Positions 32,209 to 41,547 of a stretch of DNA of 64,000 bases are shown here, in pieces. Below the pieces are notes generated by a model. The model worked only from the letters and a program-made list of their open reading frames with translations, did not search any database and had not been told where the DNA came from. The stretch spans positions 186,001 through 250,000 of the forward strand of contig JBCDKM010000004.1 in the NCBI GenBank assembly GCA_038746605.1, read 5' to 3'. Position numbers and translations under genes: made by a program. Positions within the stretch are counted from its first letter, which is position 1. Every line of letters starts with the position of its first letter. The DNA comes from Rubricoccus sp038746605. GTDB taxonomy: Bacteria; Bacteroidota; Rhodothermia; Rhodothermales; Rubricoccaceae.

Positions 32209-35113
32209 CTACGCCTCCACCGGGATCTCCGCGCGCACGGTCGTGCCGCCGCCGTTGGTCAGCGCGAGGGTACCGCCGAGCGCCTCTGCCCGGGCGCGCA
32301 TGTTGCCGAGGCCGTAGCCGCCGCCGTCGCCCGCCGGGCCGCCGAACGTGCCATCGTCGCAGATGACCACGGCCACGCGCTCGCGGCTCGCCTCCACGGT
32401 GACGACGAGCCGTGCGCCGCCGCTGTGGCGGATGGCGTTGCGGACGGCCTCCTGCCCGATCCGGTAGAGCGCGAGGGCCTGTGTAGCGGGAAGGGGCTGG
32501 TCGGTGCGGCCGGTCGCCAGCGCGTCCACCGTCACGCCCGAGTGGCGGGCCTGCGTCGCGGCGAAAGCCCCGAGCCGCTCCGCGAGTGCAGCGGGCGTGA
32601 GGGCCCCGTGGCCCAGCGCCCAGATGGCCTCGCGGAGACTGCCCATGGTGCGGCGGGCGCGCTGCTCTACCTCCCGGAGGGCTCCCGTGTCCTGTCCGTC
32701 CGCAGCGGCTTCGAGGCGGGCCACCTCCGCCTCGGTGAGGATGGCGGCCACCTCGGCGCCTACATGGTCGTGGAGGTCGCGCGAGATGCGCTCACGCTCG
32801 GACCGAAGGCGCTGCTCCACCTCCAGCGCCCGTACGCGCTCCCGTAGCCGACGCTGGCTCGCGTACCGGACCCCGCCCGCGAAGAGCCCGAGGCCGAGCA
32901 GCCCGAGCACCGCCTGCACCGCCCGCCGCTCCCACCACCTCGGGGCTACCCGGAACGAGAGCCGCGCCGTCTCCTCCGATGTGAGGCCTCCCGGCGTCAC
33001 CGCCCGGACTTCGATCTCTCGGTCTCCGGCGCCCACACTCGGAAGCGTGATCCGCCCCTCCGACGCGGGTCGCCAGTCGCTGCTGTTCTCGCGCCACTCC
33101 ACCGCCGCCGCCGCTCCGAACCGAAGCGCCGCGGCCTCGATCACCACACGATGCCGCCCGGGCACGAGATCACCGAGGCGGGCGTCGCGAGGGGTGCCCA
33201 TCAGCGCAACGGGCGCGTCGTCCACCTGGACGGCGACGAGCGCGACGGATGGCGGGAGGGACGCCTCGGGAGAGGCCTCGGCGAGATCTAGCAGGGAGAC
33301 GCCGCTGCTGGTCGCGAGCAGTAGACGGTCCGAGGCTGCGTGGTACGCCGCGTGCTCGACGGTCTGACGGCGGTCGCGGACGAGCGGAATCCCCTCGATC
33401 ATCTGCGCCTTGTCCGCCTCGATCCGCCACAGGGCGCGAGTGGTGACGGCCCAGAGCGCGCCCGGTGTGGTCTCCCGTTCGAACATCGCCACGACGGGGT
33501 GCCCTCCCATCGCCTCAGGTCCGACCGCCTCGGCGCGCCACGCCGCGAGGTCCAGCCGCGCAATGCCTCGGTCGCTGCCAACCCAGTGGGTGCCGTCGCG
33601 AGCCTCGTAGACGGCGTAGACCGCCGAGGAGGGCAGGCCGTCGTCTACCCGCAGGGCGCGGGCCCGTGGCCCCGAGAGGAGCGCGAGGCCGCGCCGCGTG
33701 ATGGCCCAGGCCCCGGCGCTTGTCCGCGCGAGGTCTTCCACCGTCTCGGTTGGTAGCCCGTCTCGGACGCCCACTGTGTCGAGTTCCGCGAGGCCGGTTT
33801 CCGTCTTCAGGAAGCGCCGGACGCCGTGCGCGTAGGTCCCGAGCCAGAGCGTGTCTGCGGTCTCCACTGCTCCCGAGATCCAGTCGGGGTCATGCGCGGC
33901 CCATGGCAAGATCCGGATGGGATTCGAATCGGGAGGCAAGACACGGTCTGCCTCGACGGGTTCGAGCAGCACAGCTTGCGCTCCCGCACGCACGCGCCCG
34001 TCGGGCAGGAACGACGCGAATCGGGTTTCGATGGTGGGGGTGGCCTCTGGCGAGGGGCCATCCAGGCGAATGCGATGCGAGAAGCCCTCCCGTGACGAAG
34101 CCCAGGCTCGATCTCCACGGAGCGCCACACGGCGCGCGGAGTTTGTGGTGAGCTGAACGAGGCTGGTGCTCCGCAGCCGCGCCGCACCGCGTCCGAACGT
34201 CCCGACCCAGAGCCCCCCCCTCGCGGTCCACCGCCGCCGCAGTGACGTGTCCTCCCAGGAGCTGCACGGCTGGCCCATTCGGGGCACCCCGCATGCGCCA
34301 GAGGCCGTCCATGCGGATCCCTATCGCATCTCGGTCTCGAACCACCAGGTCGCGGACGCGAGGAAACGGGACCCGCATGGCCCCCGCCCGAACGAGCCGA
34401 TGCTTGGCAGGATCGAACCAGAGCGGAACCAGGCCATCCTCCTGAGAGAAACGAGCCATCAGTCGCCCCGCGATCCGGTGTACCGAAACGGTGGCCCCCC
34501 TCCCCGTTTCTCCCATCTCAAGACCGACGATGGGAAGGCGCATCGCGCGGAACCGATCGCCCCCCTCGGGCGAGACCAACAATGCGACGGGCTCGCGGTA
34601 GCCGCTGAGCAGAATCTGGCCATCGCCTAGGTCGAGGCGTGGCGCGTTGCCAGGCCCAAAGCTCTCAGGATGACGAAGCGTACGCCAGATGGACCCCTCG
34701 CGCCGCACCAGCACGCCTCCTCCGGTAGCGACGAGGCGCCCGTCGGAGTCGATGGAAAGTGCCACCGGGACACGTCCGAGCGGAGAGTCCACAGGCTCCC
34801 ACCCGCTGGCCGTGCGACGTGCGAGTCCGCCGTTGGTCCCTGCCCAGAGCGTGCCATCGGCTGTCTCGGCGAAGCCGGAGACGTAAGCATGGGGGAGACC
34901 GTCGTCCACCGAAAATGTGCGAGCCGTGCGCCCGTCCCAGCGGACCGCGCCCGCATCCGTCCCAAACCACACGAAGCCCCAACGGTCTTGATAGACGGCC
35001 AAGACGTAGTCCGAGGGCAACCCGTCGGCACGGGTGAGCCACTCGAAGACGGGCTGCGCCTGGCCGGTGGGCGCGGCGGCGAGGGCAGCGAAGAGGAGGA
35101 GCGCGAGTCGCAG
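32209..35113 (-). CDS. Propeller-sensor histidine kinase (Y_Y_Y/HisKA_3), frameshifted at a G8 tract
   Basis: Two overlapping frames make one gene. The 5' frame has a signal-like segment (LRLALLLFAALAAAPTGQAQ), then propeller repeats (DRWGFVWFGTDAGAVRWDG, ADGTLWAGTNGGLARR). At 34213-34220 (G8 on the coding strand) the frame breaks; with seven Gs it reads VDREGGLWVGTFGRG, a perfect repeat, and continues through a Y_Y_Y domain, a TM (about residue 730), HisKA_3 (RISRDLHDHVGAEV, His near 781) and an ATPase domain. Total 967 residues after correction. The start is unclear: CTG at 35113 is the only in-frame codon before the signal peptide. The kinase would control the NarL-type regulator downstream. 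Confidence 0.85.
34213..34220 (-). repeat. Homopolymer G8 tract causing the kinase frameshift
   Basis: Eight C on the plus strand, G8 in the coding strand of the sensor kinase. Removing one base restores the frame at the expected propeller motif. It is either a phase-variable tract or a sequencing error. Confidence 0.8.
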
Positions 35114-35196
35114 GGTGAGCGCGGAAGACCAACGGAAGCAATAGGATAGCGGCGGATCGGACGAGCCGTTCTCCCGAGACGTGGTGGGGACCTGGG

Positions 35197-35250
35197 CCGC
35201 CTCGGTTGCGTCGTGGGGGTTCCGCCCTCTCCAGCCGGGTCCCGAGGCGG
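35197..35250. repeat. Family A palindromic repeat with extended loop
   Basis: CCGCCTCGG (35197-35205) and CCGAGGCGG (35242-35250) with a 36-nt loop, in the divergent gap between the kinase and ggt. Confidence 0.6.
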
Positions 35251-35262
35251 GGGCACTCGCGG

Positions 35263-35270
35263 TAGGTTGG
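35263..35270 (+). promoter_or_regulatory. Candidate -7 element of ggt (TAGGTTGG)
   Basis: TAnnTT-G match 23 bases before the ggt ATG. No matching upstream TTG. Confidence 0.3.
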
Positions 35271-35293
35271 GCGCCCGCTCTCCCGTGCCGCTC

Positions 35294-37069
35294 ATGCTCT
35301 CCCGTCCTCGTCGCGCCGCGCTGGCGCTCCTCGTCGCCGTCTCCGGCGTGGCCTGCCAGGCGCAGATCTCCGCCACCCCGCCGCCGGTTCGGGCGGAGAA
35401 CGGGATGGTCGTCGCGGCGGAGGAGAACGCGGCACGCGCGGGCGTGGAGGTGATGCGCGCGGGCGGCAACGCCGTAGACGCGGCCGTCGCGACGGGCTTC
35501 GCGCTGGCCGTCACGTACCCCATCGCGGGCAACCTCGGCGGCGGGGGGTTCATGGTCATCCGCTTCCCGGACGGTACCGCCACCACCTTCGACTACCGCG
35601 AGACCGCGCCTGCCCTCGCGACCCGCGACATGTTCCTGGACTCCACGGGCACGTACATGCCCGACGTGGCGCGGCGCGGCGTCCTCGCGAGCGGCACGCC
35701 AGGGAGCGTCGCGGGCCTGCTGATGGCGCACGAGACATACGGCAGCCTTCCGCTCGAAGAGGTGATCGCGCCCGCCATACGGCTCGCCGAGGGCTATTCG
35801 CTCAGCCGCGAGCAGGCCCTCCGCTTCAACGCCTATCGCGAGAGCTTCGAGCGCTTCCCGAGCACCGCCCGTTACTTCGCACCCGAGGACGGCTTCACGC
35901 CCGGGCAGACCTTCCGTCAGTCCGATCTCGCAGACGTGCTGCGCCGCATCCGCGACCGGGGCCGCGACGGCTTCTACCGAGGCGAGACGGCGGATCTCAT
36001 CGTGGCGGAGATGGAGCGCGGCGCGAGGCAGGGCGCCGAGGGTCTCATCTCGCACGAGGACCTCGCGGGCTACGAGGCCGTGGAGCGCGCGCCAGTCGTC
36101 GGTAGCTATCGGGGCCACCGCGTCCTCTCCATGCCGCCGCCGTCGTCCGGGGGCGTCGCGCTGGTGCAGCTTCTGCGCTCCGTGGAGCCCTACGATCTCG
36201 GCGCGATGGGGCTCAACTCGTCGGCGAGCATCCACCTCATGGGCGAGGCCATGCGCCGCGTCTACGCCGACCGCGCCGAGTGGCTCGGCGACCCGGACTT
36301 TACGCCCGTGCCCGTCTCCGATCTCATCGCGACGGACTACGTGCGCCGCCGGATGGCCGACTTCAATCCGTACCGCGCGGACACCAGCGAGACGGTGACG
36401 TACGGCGACCCCCTCGCGGGCGAGTCGATGGAGACGACGCATTACTCCGTGGTGGACGCGGACGGGCTCGCGGTCTCCACCACCACGACCATCAACGGCG
36501 GCTACGGCTCCATGCTCGTCGTGGACGGCGCGGGGTTCTTCCTGAACAACGAGATGGACGACTTCGCAGCGGCACCCGGCGTGCCCAACATGTTCGGCCT
36601 CGTCGGTGCTGAGGCGAACGCGGTCGCGCCCGGCAAGCGGATGCTCTCCTCCATGACGCCGACCATCGTGGAGAGCCCGGACGGTGAGCTGATGATGGTG
36701 ATCGGCTCGCCCGGCGGTGCCCGCATCATCACGACCGTCTTCCAGGTCATCACCAACGTGATTGACCACGGGCTGGACATCCAGGCGGCGGTCGCTGCGC
36801 CGCGCATCCACCATCAGTGGCTCCCGGACCTGCTGTTCGCGGAGCGAAACGCGCTCTCCGAGGACACCCATCTCGCGCTCCGCCAACGCGGCTGGACCGT
36901 GCGCGAGGGCGGGCGCTGGAGCCGCGCCGATGGCATCGTGGTGGCCTACGAGACCTCCACCACGGCCGACGACCCCTCGGGCCTGACGGACGAGCGGACC
37001 GTGGAGCGTCAGCGCGTGCTCCTCGGTGGCGCCGACCCGCGCGGGCAGGACATCGCGGTGGGCTACTAG
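35294..37069 (+). CDS. ggt: Gamma-glutamyltransferase
   Basis: 591 residues. A signal peptide with a lipobox-like GVAC (Cys21) is followed by the large-subunit landmarks GGNAVDAAVATGFALAVTYP, GNLGGGGFMVIR and DYRETAPALA. The autoprocessing site precedes Thr381 in TTHYSVVDADG, the nucleophile of the small subunit. NNEMDDFA and PGKRMLSSMTPTIV complete the active site. It cleaves gamma-glutamyl bonds of glutathione in the periplasm for amino-acid salvage. The frame is open upstream, but the start at 35294 gives the signal sequence. Its stop overlaps the convergent membrane protein gene by 4 bases. Confidence 0.96.
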   Translation: MLSRPRRAALALLVAVSGVACQAQISATPPPVRAENGMVVAAEENAARAGVEVMRAGGNAVDAAVATGFALAVTYPIAGNLGGGGFMVIRFPDGTATTFDYRETAPALATRDMFLDSTGTYMPDVARRGVLASGTPGSVAGLLMAHETYGSLPLEEVIAPAIRLAEGYSLSREQALRFNAYRESFERFPSTARYFAPEDGFTPGQTFRQSDLADVLRRIRDRGRDGFYRGETADLIVAEMERGARQGAEGLISHEDLAGYEAVERAPVVGSYRGHRVLSMPPPSSGGVALVQLLRSVEPYDLGAMGLNSSASIHLMGEAMRRVYADRAEWLGDPDFTPVPVSDLIATDYVRRRMADFNPYRADTSETVTYGDPLAGESMETTHYSVVDADGLAVSTTTTINGGYGSMLVVDGAGFFLNNEMDDFAAAPGVPNMFGLVGAEANAVAPGKRMLSSMTPTIVESPDGELMMVIGSPGGARIITTVFQVITNVIDHGLDIQAAVAAPRIHHQWLPDLLFAERNALSEDTHLALRQRGWTVREGGRWSRADGIVVAYETSTTADDPSGLTDERTVERQRVLLGGADPRGQDIAVGY

Positions 37070-37521
37070 CCCCGCCTCGGTGCCGAGGCGGGGGGAGTCG
37101 CGGACTCCGCTGGGACCTTCGCACCCCTCCGTTTCCACCACCGCCACGCTGAATCGGCAGCGGCCCAGACCATCGCGCCAAGGATGAGCCCTGCCACTCC
37201 GATGGTCATGCGACGGAAGAGCAGGGACTCCCCGGGCTCGTAGTAAAAGTTGAGCGCCGGATTGCCCGCGAGGTACGCACCGACCGGGAACCAGAGCACC
37301 GCCGCGACCAAGGCGGCGAGGCCCGCCCAGCGGAGCGCGGAGCCCGAGCGGCTCACGGCGAGCGGGATGGCCGCTCCCGCTAGAAGCGCGAAGATGACGA
37401 ACCACGTGCCGACGGGGATGCCGCCCGGTGTCTCGGCGAGGACCACCTGCTCTGGGCCGTAGACGAGACCGAGGAGACAGAGGACGATGGTGGCCAGAAG
37501 GGCCGGGACGCGTCGATTCAC
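37066..37521 (-). CDS. Small four-TM membrane protein
   Basis: 151 residues from the GTG at 37521; a further upstream start near 37560 is possible. Four hydrophobic segments are separated by short loops (VPALLATIVLCLLGLVYG, WFVIFALLAGAAIPLAV, WAGLAALVAAVLWFPVG, RMTIGVAGLILGAMVWAA), followed by a WRWWKRRG cytosolic tail. No family is recognised. The last dozen residues (ATPPASAPRRG) are encoded by a perfect family A palindrome, which may have extended the frame. It is convergent with ggt. Confidence 0.65.
   Translation of the reverse strand: MNRRVPALLATIVLCLLGLVYGPEQVVLAETPGGIPVGTWFVIFALLAGAAIPLAVSRSGSALRWAGLAALVAAVLWFPVGAYLAGNPALNFYYEPGESLLFRRMTIGVAGLILGAMVWAAADSAWRWWKRRGAKVPAESATPPASAPRRG
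37070..37093. repeat. Family A palindromic repeat, short form, at overlapping gene ends
   Basis: CCCCGCCTCGG-TG-CCGAGGCGGGG starts directly after the ggt stop and lies within the 3' end of the opposing membrane-protein frame. Confidence 0.75.
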
Positions 37522-37599
37522 GGCGGGGGGTGGGGAGTTGGGGCCGCGCCCGTACGCCACAGTCTCCGTGCAGTTACGGGCGGGAGCCTGCTGCTAGGG

Positions 37600-37980
37600 T
37601 CAACCGAGGGGAGGTGTCCCCTGTTCGTTGCCGTCGCGGGCGTTCTCCCTCGCGAGACGCGCCCCCTCTTCCTCAATCGTGTAGAACTCCGCGTAGTCCC
37701 GGCCGCAGGTCCCGCACCGAACCATGCAGAGCACGCCCTCCTCTTGCGCCTCCCAGACCTCGCCAACTGGCGTGTTCGCGCCGCAGTGGAAGCACGGACG
37801 GTGTCCGCTCAGCCGACCGTTCTTGCCCACGGGCGTGCTCGCGCCGTATGGGGTGCCTGCTGCGCGCGTCGCCTCCAAAAGCGCGCCCACGACCGCTTCT
37901 AACCCGTGATGGCCGATGAGGCCGTCGAGGGCTTCACGGAGACCATCGGGGATATGAGCGGAGGCGGGCGTCTCAGTCAT
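37600..37980 (-). CDS. Hypothetical zinc-ribbon-like protein
   Basis: 126 residues. The N-terminal helical half (LREALDGLIGHHGLEAVVGALLEAT) resembles small regulatory helices. The middle has HRPCFHCGANT and the second half CMVRCGTCGRDYAEF, so two Cys-x-x-Cys pairs about 30 residues apart could bind one zinc. It is cytosolic by sequence. No family is assigned with confidence; a nucleic-acid or protein-binding adaptor is possible. It stands alone between a convergent pair and the dodecin gene. Confidence 0.7.
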   Translation of the reverse strand: MTETPASAHIPDGLREALDGLIGHHGLEAVVGALLEATRAAGTPYGASTPVGKNGRLSGHRPCFHCGANTPVGEVWEAQEEGVLCMVRCGTCGRDYAEFYTIEEEGARLARENARDGNEQGTPPLG

Positions 37981-38136
37981 GAGGCGAGGGGAGAAGGGCG
38001 TGCGAATCTAGCGCGCGCCGTCTCCCGCCGTCAGGAAGCGCCCGCCTCGGCCTTCCTATGAAGACACCGAAGGGGCAGACAGAGAACGGCCCCGGCAGCG
38101 CGAGGCTACCGGGGCCGGAACTGTGCCGCGGTGAGG

Positions 38137-38355
38137 CTAGTCGTTCGCGTTCTCCACGATGAACGTCACCTTGCAATGCACGCGGAAGCGCCCGCCCGAG
38201 TCAGCGGAATCGTCGGGCTCGTAGATGAAGTCTTGGACGTAGACGCTCTTGACGTTGCGGACGCTCGCAGCGACCTCGCTGTAGGCGTTCTTGACGGCGT
38301 CGTCGAAGCTGGTATGGGAGGCAGAAGAGACCTCGATGATCTTGGCGATGGACAT
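38137..38355 (-). CDS. Dodecin-family flavin-binding protein
   Basis: 72 residues, the typical dodecin size. It has the family pattern SIAKIIEVSSASHTSFDDAVKNAYSEVAASVRNVKSVYVQDF, with a beta-alpha-beta-beta fold and the tail GRFRVHCKVTFIVEN. Dodecins assemble as hollow dodecamers that store riboflavin, FMN or CoA. The aromatic flavin-stacking residue (Trp in archaeal types) is replaced here by residues in VYVQDFIYE. It is divergent from the methyltransferase, which starts 14 bases away, so their promoters overlap. Confidence 0.93.
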   Translation of the reverse strand: MSIAKIIEVSSASHTSFDDAVKNAYSEVAASVRNVKSVYVQDFIYEPDDSADSGGRFRVHCKVTFIVENAND

Positions 38356-38368
38356 GGGGGCGAGGGAG

Positions 38369-39031
38369 ATGAGTGAACGGGAGGCGAAGGGTACTACGCG
38401 AAGCGCTTCCGGGGTCCGGCGCGGGCCTGCGAAGGCGTTCTTCGCGTGGTGCCTCGCGCACGGCGAGAGCGCGGACCAGCGGGTCTACGGCGACCGGAAG
38501 CGCGATCTCCTCGGCGGACTCGCAGGCACGGTCGTCGAGATCGGCGCGGGGGCAGGGCCGAATGCGCGCTACCTCGCGACGGGCACGCGATGGGTCGCCG
38601 TGGAGCCCAACGTCCACTTTCACCCGCATCTCCACGAGGCGGCCGAGGCGCACGGACTGGAGCTAAAGATCGTCGGGGGGGTGGCGGAGCGGCTTCCGCT
38701 TGACGATGCCTCGGTGGATGCCGTGGTCTCGACCCTCGTGCTTTGCTCCGTGGACGATGTACCGGGTGTGCTCGCAGAGGTGCGCCGTGTGCTGAAACCT
38801 GGCGGGCGGTTCGTATTCATCGAGCACGTCGCGGCGGACGAGGGCTCCTTCCTGCGGCGTCTCCAGCGGTGGATGCGCGGGATCTGGGGGGTGGTGGCGG
38901 ACGGGTGCCGCCCGGACCAGGAGACGCTTTCGGCTATCCGAAGCGCCGGGTTCGCGAGCGTGGAGGCAGAGGAGTTCCGTCTCCGGGCGGGGTTGGTCGC
39001 GCCGCACATCGCGGGCATGGCCGTCCGCTGA
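38369..39031 (+). CDS. Class I SAM-dependent methyltransferase
   Basis: 220 residues from the ATG at 38369, preceded by GAGGGAG, one of the few convincing ribosome-binding sites here. Motif I is VVEIGAGAGPNARYL; the acidic end of strand 2 is AVEPN; later come LPLDDASVDAVVSTLVLCSVDD, LKPGGRFVFIEHV and a C-terminal RCRPDQETLS-like stretch (GCRPDQETLSAIRSAGF). It belongs to the Methyltransf_11/UbiE-like group that modifies small molecules. The substrate is unknown; there are no biosynthetic neighbours. Confidence 0.88.
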   Translation: MSEREAKGTTRSASGVRRGPAKAFFAWCLAHGESADQRVYGDRKRDLLGGLAGTVVEIGAGAGPNARYLATGTRWVAVEPNVHFHPHLHEAAEAHGLELKIVGGVAERLPLDDASVDAVVSTLVLCSVDDVPGVLAEVRRVLKPGGRFVFIEHVAADEGSFLRRLQRWMRGIWGVVADGCRPDQETLSAIRSAGFASVEAEEFRLRAGLVAPHIAGMAVR

Positions 39032-39037
39032 GAAGCC

Positions 39038-39071
39038 CCGCCTCGGTGCTCTCGCGGACCGACCGAGGCGG
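39038..39071. repeat. Family A palindromic repeat with two extra right-hand half sites
   Basis: CCGCCTCGGT (39038-39047) and ACCGAGGCGG (39062-39071). Two further half sites (ACTGAGGCGG, ACCGAGGTGG) follow up to about 39100, as if the right arm had been tandemly copied. Confidence 0.7.
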
Positions 39072-39138
39072 ACGGACTGAGGCGGACCGACCGAGGTGGG
39101 CAGAACCGGGCGCGAAGTCCAGGCGGGAGGGGGCCGTC

Positions 39139-39146
39139 TATCTTTT
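39139..39146 (+). promoter_or_regulatory. Candidate -7 element (TATCTTTT)
   Basis: Seven of eight to TAnnTTTG, 37 bases before the lipoprotein gene at 39184. Confidence 0.35.
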
Positions 39147-39183
39147 CGCCCCGCCCAAAGCGCGCGGGACGCCTCCCACCACC

Positions 39184-40398
39184 ATGACGACTGTTTCTCG
39201 CCGCCTCCCGGCGCTCTTCGCTCTCCTCGTCCTCGCGCCTCTAACTGCGTGTGACGGCGGCACCGATGAGCCGCCCGAAGACGACCTCCGCCTTTTCTTC
39301 GGTGTCTCATTCGAGCGACTGTTCTCTGAGCCGAGCGAGGCCGAGATCCAGTCGGTCCGCAATGCATGGGCGTCGCGCAGCCCGGACGTCTCGAGCGCCG
39401 CGCCCATCGGGAGCGCGATGGCCAATGGGGCGACGGTCCATGTCATCTCGCACCAGATGACCGAAGGCCCAGGTGCCCCACTGGTCCACTTCGGGCTCGT
39501 GCGCATCCCGGATGGCGTCGGAGATGACGCGCCGATCCTCGTCGTCCATCACGGCGGGGACGACGGCGTCTCGCTCATCACGCAGGGGTTCTACCAGACG
39601 GCGAACGCCTCCGTCGAGGAGATGGCCGAGGTCTTCCCGACGCTTTTCAGCGAGACCGTGCAGGTGATTCCGTCCTATCGGGCAGAGCCTCTCGCCGTCG
39701 GCGTGGGGGGGCTAGAGGATGTCTACACCTCCACGGGCTCCGCGAGTCCGTGGGACTACGACGTGGATGATTCCATCGCTCTCCTCTCGGCGGCCCTCCA
39801 GTTCTTCGATGACGAGACTGACGAGGACCGCATCGCGGCCATTGGGTACAGCCGGGGCGCGAACGTGGCGCTCCTCCATCAGGTCCGCGACCCTCGCATC
39901 GACGCGGTGACGGAGTACTATGGACCGACGGATTTCTTCAATCCGAATGCAGAGCTTCTGGCCTCCGCCATCCTCGGAGACCTCCCGGGCGTCCGCCAGC
40001 TTCCGGGCGCGACGTATCTGCTGGAGGAGGTGCTGCAACCCCTCCAGGGGCCGGGCGAGACCTACAACGCAGACGCGAACTACGACGCGGCGCGGCGCGA
40101 TGTCATCCGACGCTCCGCCTCGCTCTTCAAAGCGGACATGAGCACGGTCCAGATCCACCACCACACGGCGGACCCGGTCGTGCCGTATCCCTTCTCGCAG
40201 GCCTTCGACGCCCGGACGCGAATGGTCCCGGGTAGCTACGAGTTCAACACGTACTCCAACACGCTCCCGAGTGGCACGAGCGCGCACAGCCCGGAGGGCA
40301 TGCCGGAGTCGCAGGCGTCCACGGAAGGCTGGCTCCTTCAGGCGCTCGGCGTGGCCTCCACGCGGGAAGCACGTCCGGCCCTCGCGATGGCGGAGTAG
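39184..40398 (+). CDS. Alpha/beta-hydrolase-like lipoprotein (catalytic serine present)
   Basis: 404 residues. Lipobox PLTAC (Cys23), an acidic spacer and a long pre-domain, then a hydrolase core: ILVVHHGGDDG (oxyanion strand), DSIALLSAALQFFDD, the nucleophile elbow AIGYSRGAN with Ser223, an acidic residue in HHHTADPVVPYPF and a histidine near TSAHSPEG. The layout is of dipeptidyl-peptidase or acyl-esterase type. It is probably attached to a membrane facing the periplasm. It forms a tandem pair with the related gene downstream, 51 bp apart. The substrate is unknown. Confidence 0.8.
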   Translation: MTTVSRRLPALFALLVLAPLTACDGGTDEPPEDDLRLFFGVSFERLFSEPSEAEIQSVRNAWASRSPDVSSAAPIGSAMANGATVHVISHQMTEGPGAPLVHFGLVRIPDGVGDDAPILVVHHGGDDGVSLITQGFYQTANASVEEMAEVFPTLFSETVQVIPSYRAEPLAVGVGGLEDVYTSTGSASPWDYDVDDSIALLSAALQFFDDETDEDRIAAIGYSRGANVALLHQVRDPRIDAVTEYYGPTDFFNPNAELLASAILGDLPGVRQLPGATYLLEEVLQPLQGPGETYNADANYDAARRDVIRRSASLFKADMSTVQIHHHTADPVVPYPFSQAFDARTRMVPGSYEFNTYSNTLPSGTSAHSPEGMPESQASTEGWLLQALGVASTREARPALAMAE

Positions 40399-40449
40399 GG
40401 AGCCCAGCGGAGGCCAGGACGTAGAACACCCGGTTCGCTTCTTCCCACC

Positions 40450-41547
40450 ATGCCTGTCCGTGTGCTTCTTCTCGCCGCGCTATCGCTCCTAGTTGCCGCG
40501 TGCGACGACGGGCCGCTCGTTGAGGACCCGTGTGTTCTCGATCCGGCCTCCTGCCAGCCGCCGGGTCCAGAGATCATCGGCGGTGTGAATGTCTCGGCGC
40601 TCTTGCGGGCACCCTCCAACGGCAACATCGACCGTGCGCGAGAGATCTGGACCGAGGGGGCACCCGTGGGCTACACCGGCCGCGTCGCGGCCGAGGTGGA
40701 CGAGGGCAACTCGCGGCTCTATCTCCTCGAAGCGCGCGATGCGCAGGCTGACACCGTGGTGGCGCTCGCGTTGGCCCGGCGTCCCACAGGGTTCGGGGTG
40801 CCGCAGACGCTACCGGTTCTGCTCATCGCACCGGCCACCTCCGAGGTTTCGGAGGCGCAGTTCCTCTCCGGGGCGGTGGACGAACCGCTCACGAGTGGTT
40901 GGGTGCAGGTGATCGCGGTGCCACGCGGTGGATCCGTCGTCTTTGAGGGCACTGCACGGCAGGCACCCGGCCCACCGAGTCCGTACCTGTACGAGGTCAA
41001 CGACGCCATCGGCGTGCTCGCCTCCGCACGAAGCGCGATACCCGGCGCGCGAGGGCGGTCCGCCGCTGTCGGCTTCGGCCGGGGTGGGGCCATCGCGCTC
41101 TTCGCGTCCATTCGCGAGCCGACCATCCAGGCCGTCGCTACGCTGGCGGCGCCTGCAGACCTCTACATCGGCGAGGTGCCGGATGGCATCCGGGCGGCTC
41201 TCGCGAGCGATGCCACGCCGGATGTGATCCCCGGCTTCTCGACTGTCGCAGCGGACGTGATCCTTCCCCTCAAAGCGGGCGCGATCACGATGGAGGAGGC
41301 CCGCGCTCAACTCTTCGCGCGCTCCCCAGCGTACTTCCTGGAGACCATCGCGCCGACGGTCGCCTTCCACGGTCGCGAGGACGGCGTGGTGAGCGTGGTG
41401 CACGGGCGGCGCCTGGAGACGGCCCTCCGGGGCGTGCCTGCTCTGGCAGGCTCCTACGTGGAAACGGATGACTTCCACACCTCTCTCTTCGACAGCTTCG
41501 GTGTGCGCAGCGAGGTCTCAACCCACCTCGACCAGGCCTCGCGATGA
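40450..41547 (+). CDS. Alpha/beta-hydrolase-like lipoprotein lacking the catalytic serine
   Basis: 365 residues. Lipobox LVAAC, then a Cys/Pro-rich stretch. It has the same domain order as the upstream gene: LPVLLIAPAT, EVNDAIGVLASARS, and the elbow AVGFGRGGA, where Gly210 replaces the nucleophile serine of GYSRG. The acidic residue (VAFHGREDGVVSVVHG) and a His (DDFHTSLFDS) remain. It therefore looks like an inactive paralogue that may bind ligand or regulate the active protein. Its stop overlaps the GNAT start (ATGA). Confidence 0.75.
   Translation: MPVRVLLLAALSLLVAACDDGPLVEDPCVLDPASCQPPGPEIIGGVNVSALLRAPSNGNIDRAREIWTEGAPVGYTGRVAAEVDEGNSRLYLLEARDAQADTVVALALARRPTGFGVPQTLPVLLIAPATSEVSEAQFLSGAVDEPLTSGWVQVIAVPRGGSVVFEGTARQAPGPPSPYLYEVNDAIGVLASARSAIPGARGRSAAVGFGRGGAIALFASIREPTIQAVATLAAPADLYIGEVPDGIRAALASDATPDVIPGFSTVAADVILPLKAGAITMEEARAQLFARSPAYFLETIAPTVAFHGREDGVVSVVHGRRLETALRGVPALAGSYVETDDFHTSLFDSFGVRSEVSTHLDQASR

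Noticed and set aside
33890..37405. Very long minus-strand frame of 1171 codons opposite ggt
   Set aside because: Only the part from about 35113 down to 34213 is protein-like (the kinase N-terminus). The rest is the antisense of ggt with low-complexity His/Arg/Val-rich sequence.
38040..38080. Possible family A copy before the zinc-ribbon gene
   Set aside because: Only a left half (CCGCCTCGG) is present; the right side (ACCGAAGGGG) does not pair well enough.
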